A stretch of DNA of 45,708 nucleotides from Bdellovibrionales bacterium. Lineage in GTDB: Bacteria; Bdellovibrionota; Bdellovibrionia; Bdellovibrionales; Bdellovibrionaceae. A program made the position numbers and the translations under genes. Positions 9,058-16,109 of this stretch are shown here, in pieces. Position 1 is the first letter of the stretch. Each line of letters starts with the position of its first letter. The stretch spans positions 1 to 45,708 of the forward strand of contig SXSU01000079.1 of assembly GCA_005793345.1 (NCBI GenBank), given 5' to 3'. The notes under the pieces were generated by a model. It had not been told where the DNA came from, did not search any database, and worked only from the letters and a program-made list of their open reading frames with translations.

Positions 9058-10179
9058 ATGAAACGCTATTATTCTATCGAAAATTTAGAATTCTTTTTAA
9101 AGAAAAAAATTGTATTAATAATGGGACCTAGACAGGTTGGTAAAACAACAATAGCAAAGAATCTTTTAAATGATTTTGTGTATTATAATTATGATATTAA
9201 AAAAGATATAAAAGTATTCCTTGATCAAGAATGGGATCGAGAAAAAAAATTAGTGATTTTTGATGAGCTACATAAAATGAAAAAGTGGAAGCTTTGGCTT
9301 AAGGGTATCTATGATGAAGGTCATCTTGAGCGACAACAAATTTTAGTTACAGGAAGCGCAAAATTAGATATCGCCAAAAAAATGGGTGACTCTTTGGCTG
9401 GTCGTTTTTTTTCTTTCCGTTTAAATCCATTAGATTTAAAAGAGTTAAATAATCAAGGAAATCTAGATGACAATTATAAAAAATTAATAACTTTAGGTGG
9501 TTTTCCTGAACCTTTTATTCAAGGTACAGAAAAGTATGCGAATATATGGCGAAAAACCCACATGGATACAATATTAAGACAGGACTTGCTTTCGCTTGAA
9601 AAAATTAGAGATATAGATGGGATAGAACTTTTAGTTGAACTATTATCGCAAAGGGTTGGTTCCACAATTTCGATTCACTCTTTAGCTGAAGATTTAGATC
9701 GAGATGATAAAACTATTAAACGATGGATAACTGCTTTAGAAAATCTTTATGTTATTTTTAAAGTTGGTCCCAAAACTAAAAATATTGCTAGAGGTATTAA
9801 AAAGTCAAATAAGTATTATTTTTATGATATTGGCCGTGTGAGTGGAGATGAGTCTGCCAAGCTGGAAAATTTAGTCGCTTTAAGTTTAAAAAAGCAACTA
9901 GAATTTTTTGAAGATACTGAAGGAATTCGCTTCGGACTCTTTTTTGCAAAAACTAAAGATGATAAAGAAATTGATTTTTTTGTTGAACAAAATAAAAAAA
10001 AATCACTACTTATTGAGGTCAAACTATCAGACTCCTCAATTACTCCAAATTTTAAATTATTTAAAAGGTTTTTTCCAGACGCTGAATGTATTCAACTCGT
10101 AAAAAATCTTAATCGCGAATTTTCTAATGCTGACGGGATTAAGGTAAAATCAGCTTTAAAATATTTAGCAAATTTTTAA
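9058..10179 (+). CDS. AAA+ ATPase with C-terminal nuclease-like domain (DUF4143 type)
   Basis: A 373-residue protein of the DUF4143 class. Walker A is GPRQVGKTT (23-31) and Walker B is LVIFDE (65-70). The sensor-like VTGSAKLD and the LAGR and GGFPEP stretches are typical of the family. A winged-helix-like middle follows at about 200-260. The C-terminus holds a KEIDFF...LIEVK block with Asp306, Glu320 and Lys322, the D-x13-E-x-K layout seen in PD-(D/E)XK nuclease folds. Biochemical roles in this family are poorly known; DNA-linked ATPase or nuclease activity is inferred. The gene stands alone between the oxidase terminator and thrS. It has no visible ribosome site and is preceded by three private repeats (8988-9056). 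Two other AAA+ genes in the window share this arrangement. Confidence 0.88.
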   Translation: MKRYYSIENLEFFLKKKIVLIMGPRQVGKTTIAKNLLNDFVYYNYDIKKDIKVFLDQEWDREKKLVIFDELHKMKKWKLWLKGIYDEGHLERQQILVTGSAKLDIAKKMGDSLAGRFFSFRLNPLDLKELNNQGNLDDNYKKLITLGGFPEPFIQGTEKYANIWRKTHMDTILRQDLLSLEKIRDIDGIELLVELLSQRVGSTISIHSLAEDLDRDDKTIKRWITALENLYVIFKVGPKTKNIARGIKKSNKYYFYDIGRVSGDESAKLENLVALSLKKQLEFFEDTEGIRFGLFFAKTKDDKEIDFFVEQNKKKSLLIEVKLSDSSITPNFKLFKRFFPDAECIQLVKNLNREFSNADGIKVKSALKYLANF

Positions 10180-10220
10180 AAGAAGTTGACTCATTTAATA
10201 TAAAAGAGTTAGCCTGAATT

Positions 10221-10262
10221 ATGACAATAAATCAACATTTCACAATTTTATTTCACTCATGA
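10221..10262 (+). CDS. Possible 13-codon leader peptide overlapping the thrS start
   Basis: ATG at 10221 opens a 13-residue frame (MTINQHFTILFHS) whose TGA at 10260-10262 overlaps the thrS ATG at 10259. thrS has no obvious ribosome site, so coupling from this small frame could explain its initiation. The leader itself has only a weak upstream purine stretch. It may be chance in AT-rich DNA. Confidence 0.2.
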   Translation: MTINQHFTILFHS

Positions 10263-12208
10263 ATTCAATAGAAATTATATTACCAGATAATAGTAAAAAA
10301 ACTTTTGATCATAATCCTACAGCACTAGAAGTTGCGCAAAGCATTGGTGCCCGTTTAGCTCAAGATACACTTGGTGTAAAAGTAAATGGCTCTAAAGAAA
10401 TTCTAGATGTGAGAACAATACTTGTTCATGGATCAAAAATTGAACTAGTAACCACTCGGCAAGCAGAAGCAAATGAAGTTATTCGACACTCCTGTGCCCA
10501 CGTTATGGCTCAAGCCGTTCAGTCTCTTTGGCCACAAGTTAAAGTTACAATTGGACCAGTCATAGAAAATGGCTTTTTTTATGATTTTGATTCTCCTCAT
10601 CCCTTTAAAGAAGAAGATTTTGAAGCTATTGAAAAAAAAATGTCAGAAATTATTTCTAAAAATTATCCTCTTGTAAAAGAGGAGTGGCCAATTGCTAAAG
10701 CCATCGAAACTTTTACTCAAATGGGTGAGCGATTTAAAGTTGAAATTATAAAAGATTTAGCTTCAAAAGGTGAAACCGTTGTTAGTATTTATCATCAAGG
10801 TCCATGGTTTGATTTATGTCGAGGTCCCCATGTTCAACATACGGGTCAAATTAAATCCTTCAAATTAATGTCTGTAGCTGGTGCGTATTGGAGAGGTGAT
10901 GAAAAAAATCCAATGCTTCAACGTTTGTATGCAACTGCATTCAAAGAAAAAAAAGAACTTGATGAATATCTGAAGCAACTTGAAGAAGCTAAAGCTCGTG
11001 ATCACCGTAAAATTGGTAAAGATTTAGGTTTATTTTATTTTTCACAATTAACTCCTGGAGCTCCATTTTTTACTGGTAAAGGTACAATCATTTACAATGA
11101 ACTTATTAAGTACATGCGTGAGATGTATCGAGAGTTTAATTATCAAGAGATAATTACTCCGCAAATTTTTGATGTGGAATTGTTTCATACGTCTGGACAC
11201 TATCAAAACTATAAAGAAAATATGTATTTCACAAAAGTAGACGAGCGAGATTTTTCTTTAAAACCAATGAATTGTCCAAGTCATTGTCTGCTTTATGGGA
11301 TGGAAAAACATTCTTACCGTGAGTTACCATGGCGTGTAGCTGATTTTGGTAGACTGCATAGATATGAAAGAGCCGGTGCTGTTCATGGACTCACTCGAGT
11401 AAGAACTTTTTGTCAAGATGATGCCCATATTTTTTGTAGCCTTGATCAATTACAATCTGAAATTCAAAGTTTTGTTCAGTTGTTAAATAAAGTGTATTCA
11501 CAATTAGGAATGAATGAATATATTATTTATCTTTCTACTCGTCCTGAGAAACGTATGGGCACAGATGAGGTTTGGGATAAGGCCGAAGGGGCTCTGCAAA
11601 AGGCTTTAGAGAATTTAAACTTACCCTTTGTGATTAATCCTGGTGATGGCGCATTTTATGGACCTAAGTTAGATATTATGTTTGTTGATGCAATTAAACG
11701 ACCTTGGCAATTGGGCACTATTCAATGTGACTTCAACTTACCAAGAGCATTTGGATTAACTTATACTGGTGAAGATAATCAAGATCATCAGCCTGTAATG
11801 CTTCATAGAGCAATCTTGGGATCATTAGAAAGATTTATTGGCGTTTACATCGAACATACATCTGGACACCTTCCAACATGGTTAGCGCCTATTCAAGTGT
11901 CAATTTTAAATGTTACAGATCGTGTGAATGAGTTCTGTGAAAAATTAGAAAAGCAATGGCATCATGCTGGAGTTAGAGTTCAATTCGATAGACGTAATGA
12001 AAAGTTGAATTTTAAAATAAGAGAAGCTCAGCTGCAAAAAATCCCATATATGATTATTATTGGAGATAAAGAGTCAGAGCTTGGTCAAGTATCTGTGCGT
12101 TTAAGGAATGGTCAAACTATTCAAGAATTAAGTGTAGATAAATTCACAGAGGTGCTTTTGGCTGATCGTGATGGAAGACTGTTAGTTTCTCCTTTACTTC
12201 AGTCTTAA
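10259..12208 (+). CDS. thrS: Threonyl-tRNA synthetase
   Basis: A full-length 649-residue threonyl-tRNA synthetase, which charges tRNA-Thr in the cytoplasm. Domain order is standard: TGS domain (about 1-62), editing domain with HSCAHVMAQ starting at His77 and the FDLCRGPHV block, class II catalytic core with the zinc-binding NCPSHC segment, motif 2 around GRLHRYERAGAVHG, motif 3 at GSLERFIGVYIEH, and an anticodon-binding domain from about 545. The start at ATG 10259 matches the family N-terminus (IEIILPDNS), although no Shine-Dalgarno sequence is visible. infC follows downstream, a common bacterial pairing, but a strong hairpin cluster separates the two genes here. Confidence 0.98.
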   Translation: MNSIEIILPDNSKKTFDHNPTALEVAQSIGARLAQDTLGVKVNGSKEILDVRTILVHGSKIELVTTRQAEANEVIRHSCAHVMAQAVQSLWPQVKVTIGPVIENGFFYDFDSPHPFKEEDFEAIEKKMSEIISKNYPLVKEEWPIAKAIETFTQMGERFKVEIIKDLASKGETVVSIYHQGPWFDLCRGPHVQHTGQIKSFKLMSVAGAYWRGDEKNPMLQRLYATAFKEKKELDEYLKQLEEAKARDHRKIGKDLGLFYFSQLTPGAPFFTGKGTIIYNELIKYMREMYREFNYQEIITPQIFDVELFHTSGHYQNYKENMYFTKVDERDFSLKPMNCPSHCLLYGMEKHSYRELPWRVADFGRLHRYERAGAVHGLTRVRTFCQDDAHIFCSLDQLQSEIQSFVQLLNKVYSQLGMNEYIIYLSTRPEKRMGTDEVWDKAEGALQKALENLNLPFVINPGDGAFYGPKLDIMFVDAIKRPWQLGTIQCDFNLPRAFGLTYTGEDNQDHQPVMLHRAILGSLERFIGVYIEHTSGHLPTWLAPIQVSILNVTDRVNEFCEKLEKQWHHAGVRVQFDRRNEKLNFKIREAQLQKIPYMIIIGDKESELGQVSVRLRNGQTIQELSVDKFTEVLLADRDGRLLVSPLLQS

Positions 12209-12216
12209 TTTAACCT

Positions 12217-12286
12217 AATAACTGATTATGATTAAGTCTGAAGGATCACTTCGAGCTTATATCAGACATAATCGTAAGTAGTTATT
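12217..12286. terminator. Type P palindrome, thrS terminator
   Basis: A long imperfect hairpin with AATAACT at 12217 and AGTTATT ending at 12286, plus inner arms GATTAAGTCTGA and ATCAGACATAATC. A T-run follows the right arm, so it should end thrS transcripts. Similar palindromes recur at 13273, 17776, 17880, 19733, 27873 and 34642. Confidence 0.7.
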
Positions 12287-12299
12287 TTTCTGTTTGTTT

Positions 12300-12321
12300 G
12301 GGGTGATTTTTGAATCACCCC
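12300..12321. terminator. Type G hairpin between thrS and infC
   Basis: GGGGTGATT, loop TTTG, then AATCACCCC: a perfect 9-bp stem. It is almost the same sequence as the hairpins at 8941, 13232 and 27811. It follows the type P palindrome and precedes a type H hairpin, forming a composite block. Confidence 0.7.
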
Positions 12322-12363
12322 TTATTATGAAAACCCAAACTTACGTTTGTATTTTCATAATAA
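12322..12363. repeat. Type H hairpin repeat, copy 1
   Basis: Arms of 19 bases (12322-12340 and 12345-12363) pair with two mismatches around the loop TTAC. The inner 33 bases at 12328-12360 are identical to 27840-27872, about 15.5 kb away, although the flanking genes are unrelated. This is a dispersed repeat, not simple homology of neighbours. Confidence 0.75.
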
Positions 12364-12367
12364 CAAG

Positions 12368-12395
12368 TTACAGTTATGAAAAAAAGTTATATACT
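12368..12395 (+). promoter_or_regulatory. Candidate sigma70-type promoter of infC
   Basis: TTACAG (12368-12373) and TATACT (12390-12395) are spaced by 16 bases, close to the consensus -35/-10 layout. The resulting leader would hold a small hairpin, TAGCCA at 12424-12429 pairing with TGGCTA at 12439-12444, before the infC ribosome site. Predicted from sequence only. Confidence 0.4.
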
Positions 12396-12474
12396 TTGAT
12401 GTAGCTTTACTAGAGTAAATTTTTAGCCATTATTATGTTGGCTATACACATAACAATTAACGCGGAGGAGTGTT

Positions 12475-13218
12475 ATTAATATCAAGGGCCCACAAAACTT
12501 TAAAGGTGGTGGAAATCAAGCTTCAGGAGGCGGACCAAATAATAAATTTTCAGGCGGCGGTCGCTCCAATGATTTTCGCAATAAGGATAACCGATCTAAG
12601 GATCAATTAAGAGTGAATCGTGAGATTCGCGCACCTCAAGTTAGAGTAATTGATGATGATGGATCAATGTTGGGTGTATTTTCTGTACCAGAAGCTTTAA
12701 GACTCGCAGAAGATCGCGGACTTGATTTAATTGAAATTGCTCCAACAGCTACACCGCCAACATGTAAAATCATGGATTATGGCAAATTCAAATATGAAAA
12801 TAAAAAGAAACAAGCAGCTGCCAGAAAAAAGCAAGTTGTTGTGTCCATTAAAGAGCTTCAATTGCGCCCTCGAACTGATCAACATGATTTAGAAACAAAG
12901 CTAAAACATGCAAGACGATTCATTTTAGATGGAGATAAAGTTAAAGTAAATCTCCGTTTCTTAGGTCGAGAGATGGCTCATCAAGAACTTGGATTTCAAG
13001 TGATGCAAAAAGTAATGGATGGTTTGAAAGATATTACATTAACTGAAGTTGCTCCTAAATTTGAAGGTAAACAAATCTTTTTAATTATGGCACCAGATCC
13101 TATTAAAGTTAAAGAGTATCTTAAATTGCATCCAAAAAATAACAATAAAGAATTACCACCACTTGATTCAGATGATTTAAGTGAGACAACAGATACAATT
13201 GAGACTGACGAAGATTAA
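12475..13218 (+). CDS. infC: Translation initiation factor IF-3, probable AUU start
   Basis: Initiation factor 3 binds the 30S subunit and proofreads start-codon selection. The conserved IF3 body starts near RVNREIRAPQVRVID and runs to the usual C-terminal domain, followed by an acidic tail ending TIETDED. The only in-frame ATG/GTG/TTG near the core is GTG 12613, which has no good ribosome site. The same frame stays open upstream to ATT at 12475, six bases after a strong GGAGG (12464-12468). Many bacterial infC genes use AUU, which lets IF3 repress its own translation, so I choose ATT 12475, giving 247 residues. This adds about 46 residues rich in Gly, Asn and charged residues that look disordered. 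rpmI and rplT, usually downstream, are absent; a terminator follows directly. Confidence 0.9.
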   Translation: MNIKGPQNFKGGGNQASGGGPNNKFSGGGRSNDFRNKDNRSKDQLRVNREIRAPQVRVIDDDGSMLGVFSVPEALRLAEDRGLDLIEIAPTATPPTCKIMDYGKFKYENKKKQAAARKKQVVVSIKELQLRPRTDQHDLETKLKHARRFILDGDKVKVNLRFLGREMAHQELGFQVMQKVMDGLKDITLTEVAPKFEGKQIFLIMAPDPIKVKEYLKLHPKNNNKELPPLDSDDLSETTDTIETDED

Positions 13219-13231
13219 TATTTTTATAAGT

Positions 13232-13258
13232 TTTGGGGTGATGTTCTAATCGCCCCAA
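13232..13258. terminator. Type G hairpin after infC
   Basis: TTTGGGGTGAT and ATCGCCCCAAA pair over 11 positions with one G-T wobble around a 5-base loop. It lies between the convergent ends of infC and the flavin oxidase, so it could serve both strands. Confidence 0.7.
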
Positions 13259-13272
13259 ATAACCAAGAAAAA

Positions 13273-13337
13273 AACGGCCCATGATTTTGCTTCGCATAAA
13301 ATTGCAAAGCATTCAGACTTAATCATGAGCTTTTATT
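13273..13337. terminator. Diverged type P palindrome at convergent gene ends
   Basis: ATGATT at 13281-13286 and AATCAT at 13321-13326 form the inner arms, with the family core CAGACTTAATCATGAGC on the right side. The left half is degraded compared with the copies at 17776 and 27873. Its right end runs into the TAA stop of the flavin oxidase at 13336-13338. Confidence 0.5.
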
Positions 13338-14898
13338 AGAGTGACGTATATCTACCCGGCGACATTTTGCAATTAGGATCAAATGATTTTTTGATGTTCA
13401 TCTGAAGCTGTTTTAATTTTGGATCCTTATAATCACATAAATGCATATGTTCAATTGAATATCTATAAGGTGCAAATCCTTCTTTGAGACATTCATTAAA
13501 TAATGTATTCCAACAATTTAATGCGTTTTGATGATCGTTTTTATCTTCTATATTAAAAAAAATTGGAATTGTTGCTTCAGCCAGCGAATGGTTTAATACA
13601 GTAAAAGTCCATCGAGATTTTTGATTAAACCTAGGTAAGACAGTTTCGAAAATATTAATAACCGTAGTAAAATCGTCCTCTTTAAGTCTTATAATTGGAG
13701 CAAACCATAGAAGGCCAATTTGATCTTTTGCTGGATTGTTAGTTTGATTTTTATTTGGCGTTTCTGTGTAAGCAATTTTTAAAGTAAAATTAGAAGGCTG
13801 TCCCTTTAATAATTTTATTAAACTAATTAGACTGTCAAGTTGTTCCCATAAATCATTGATGAAGCTAAAATTCAAAAAAGGTTTGATCTTACTTAAAAAA
13901 TTAATTTGTTTTTCTGTGATCAATACAGTTTTAAAACCTTGTTTTTTTACATGCTTAAAAATAGCTTTTGATATTTGATTGTATGTTGGACTAGTAGTGT
14001 AAACAGGGACTACAATTTGAAAATCTAATAATTGTAGACCTAATATTCTTTTTATATTTTTAATGATCCCACGTTTATTTTGTTGTGATGAATTACTTGA
14101 AATAGTCGATTCAATTCGTTCTCTATCAGAAAAATTTAAACCACCTAGATTTCCACCAAAATTTTCGTGTAAATCACGGCATAATTTAACTCCTTCTGGA
14201 ATTTGATTTCGATAACCTTTAATTACGATACAATCGACTGTCTTTGGACGTTGGGCCAATTGAATTTTAATTGATATGATCAGGCCAAAATTTGATTGCG
14301 AAAATAAACCTTCCATATAGGGGCCAACTTTCCAACGACTAACTTGATCCGATTTTGTTGCTCCGATATTTGCTAATCGAGATTCATAAATAGTTCCATC
14401 ATAAAGAATAGCTTTTACAGTTAAGACAGAATCAAAATGATCCATAATTGGATTAAGGCCAAACCCCCTTTCAAGGGCATTCCCAAGAATACTTCCGTGG
14501 GGACCAGCCCCAGTAACGGGAGTCATCCATTTAGATTTATTTTGTAATAAAAAATTATAAAGTTTTTGGGGAGTAACACCAGGTTGAATTTCTACAATTC
14601 CCAAATCTTCATCGAGAACTATTTTGTCTAAATTAGATAGATCAATTAAAATAACTTGAGATCGAGTGGGTAAACTTGAGCCATAACCCCAATTTCTACC
14701 AGCAGATATTGGATGTATCGCAAGCTCATGATCTGCACATAAATTTATAAATGGTTTAATATTTTTTTCATCAGAAGGTTTGTAAATAAAAATTATTTCA
14801 CGTTCATAGCCTTCGCAGTTTAAGTGATACGGTTTGGCTTGATCATTATTAAAAATTTGCTCGCCAAACTGATTTTTAAAAATCGCTTCAAGATCCAC
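13336..14898 (-). CDS. FAD-linked oxidase of the vanillyl-alcohol oxidase family
   Basis: A 520-residue flavoprotein. The FAD-binding half carries GRNWGYGSS (67-75), the IVEIQPGVTP strand-turn (about 101-110) and the PVTGAGPHGSILGNALERG pyrophosphate-binding stretch (about 127-145). The C-terminus ends DPNCKMSPGRY, typical of 4-cresol dehydrogenase and vanillyl-alcohol oxidase relatives. Such enzymes oxidise phenolic or other alcohol substrates with covalently or tightly bound FAD. The exact substrate, and whether the electron acceptor is O2 or a cytochrome, cannot be told. No cytochrome subunit is adjacent and no signal peptide is seen, so it is probably cytoplasmic. It is transcribed alone, convergent with infC. 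Confidence 0.85.
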   Translation of the reverse strand: MDLEAIFKNQFGEQIFNNDQAKPYHLNCEGYEREIIFIYKPSDEKNIKPFINLCADHELAIHPISAGRNWGYGSSLPTRSQVILIDLSNLDKIVLDEDLGIVEIQPGVTPQKLYNFLLQNKSKWMTPVTGAGPHGSILGNALERGFGLNPIMDHFDSVLTVKAILYDGTIYESRLANIGATKSDQVSRWKVGPYMEGLFSQSNFGLIISIKIQLAQRPKTVDCIVIKGYRNQIPEGVKLCRDLHENFGGNLGGLNFSDRERIESTISSNSSQQNKRGIIKNIKRILGLQLLDFQIVVPVYTTSPTYNQISKAIFKHVKKQGFKTVLITEKQINFLSKIKPFLNFSFINDLWEQLDSLISLIKLLKGQPSNFTLKIAYTETPNKNQTNNPAKDQIGLLWFAPIIRLKEDDFTTVINIFETVLPRFNQKSRWTFTVLNHSLAEATIPIFFNIEDKNDHQNALNCWNTLFNECLKEGFAPYRYSIEHMHLCDYKDPKLKQLQMNIKKSFDPNCKMSPGRYTSL

Positions 14899-15157
14899 TT
14901 AAGCTCCTAAATCTGGAATAATAAAATTTAAAAAAATTGATGCTTTACTTAATAATTATAAGAATAGAAATTTTGATAATACAAACTAAAGTTTGCTTTT
15001 TCTTTAATACTACTAATGTTTAAGCCTGATATAATTGCGATACAAATGTAAGTTTTTTCTTTTTTTTAATGACACCAATTTTTAACTTTATAATAATATT
15101 TTAAGGTCATAAATAAGTCTTTAAAAAAAGGGGATTGTTAAAATCAATCAAATTCAA

Positions 15158-15448
15158 ATGAATAAATTTTATTTTGTTTTAAGCACAATTTTTATTACTT
15201 CTTGTAGTTCTCAGCCAATAGTTCCAGATGCCAACAAAGTTAAAGTTTCAAGAGAATCGCCATCATCCGATTGTAGAGATTTAGGTGTAGTATATGGTCG
15301 AACTTTAAAAACAATTGGCAATCTAGAGGAAGAAGCATTAAGTGATTTAAAAGAAAATGCTTCAAAAAAAGGTGCAAACTTTTTATATCTTCAAGAGTAT
15401 GGAGCTTTAGGATCTTCGGTAAAGGGGATAGCGTACAGTTGCCCATAA
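15158..15448 (+). CDS. Small lipoprotein, DUF4156-like
   Basis: A 96-residue lipoprotein: the short signal MNKFYFVLSTIFITSC ends in a lipobox at Cys16. The mature part has the CRDLGVVYG block, a basic/acidic helix (LEEEALSDLKENASKKGAN) and a closing Cys near the end, a layout like DUF4156 or RcsF-type small envelope lipoproteins, in which the two Cys can form a disulfide. No ribosome site is obvious before the ATG. It lies in front of another lipoprotein gene and PhoX, but a gap of 79 bases separates it. Function unknown; a structural or stress-sensing envelope role is inferred from the family resemblance. Confidence 0.75.
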   Translation: MNKFYFVLSTIFITSCSSQPIVPDANKVKVSRESPSSDCRDLGVVYGRTLKTIGNLEEEALSDLKENASKKGANFLYLQEYGALGSSVKGIAYSCP

Positions 15449-15527
15449 TAGTTAAATTTATCAGTTGCAGTTATTTTTCTGTTTAATAAAAATATTATAT
15501 TAAAAACTAAGAAAAGGAATTTTTGCT

Positions 15528-16109
15528 ATGAAAAAAAATATGTCTCCATTAACTTTTACAATTTCAATAATTAGTATTTTGCTAGTTACAACCCATTGTG
15601 CTTCAAAACACAAAGCTGAAAATATTGATACAAAAATCGAAAAATCTCAATCAGTTGGGGCACAAGAAGAATTAGGTATTAAAGATGGAAACATGGTTGT
15701 GCAAAAAAAAGTTTTAATGGCAGAAGAGCTTAGAAAATTACAAACTGAAGTTTACGAAATGGAAGATCGAGTCTATGGAAATAGAAAATTTGGATCAAAA
15801 GGAAAGTATGGAGTTCTTAAAGATTGCAGAATGGATTTAGCAGACAAGAAAAATGGTGGTGATGGGAAATTAAAATGGACTGAGCCATTAAATAGAGTTA
15901 CTGACAGCGAAAATGAATTTAAAATTGGACTTGATGAGAAAGATCAATTGGTTGGCGTGAACGAAGAGTTTTTAAAAGATAGAATTGAAAGATTTAAAAA
16001 ATATAAAGTCATATTACAGGGACGTGAGGATGAAATTTCAGAAAAAGTAGATATCTGTCAAACTGAATTAAAATCACAAAAGGCTGATCGTGAAAACACA
16101 TCTAAATAA
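15528..16109 (+). CDS. Lipoprotein of unknown function, coupled to PhoX
   Basis: A 193-residue lipoprotein with signal MKKNMSPLTFTISIISIL and a lipobox VTTHC (Cys near residue 25). AAGGA precedes the ATG. The mature protein is charged and mostly helical, with long Lys/Glu-rich stretches such as KVLMAEELRKLQTEVYEMED that could form a coiled coil, and two Cys in the second half. No family is recognised. Its last 20 bases overlap the start of the PhoX gene, so the two are probably translated together. Whether it helps PhoX is unknown. Confidence 0.75.
   Translation: MKKNMSPLTFTISIISILLVTTHCASKHKAENIDTKIEKSQSVGAQEELGIKDGNMVVQKKVLMAEELRKLQTEVYEMEDRVYGNRKFGSKGKYGVLKDCRMDLADKKNGGDGKLKWTEPLNRVTDSENEFKIGLDEKDQLVGVNEEFLKDRIERFKKYKVILQGREDEISEKVDICQTELKSQKADRENTSK

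Noticed and set aside
13121..13312. 63-codon minus-strand frame over the infC end and terminator
   Set aside because: It overlaps infC antisense and the G and P hairpins; no coding signal.
14999..15060. Sequence like the type P core (AAGCCTGATATAATTGCGAT)
   Set aside because: It resembles only the middle of the palindrome at 27873 and lacks paired arms; could be chance or a remnant too decayed to call.
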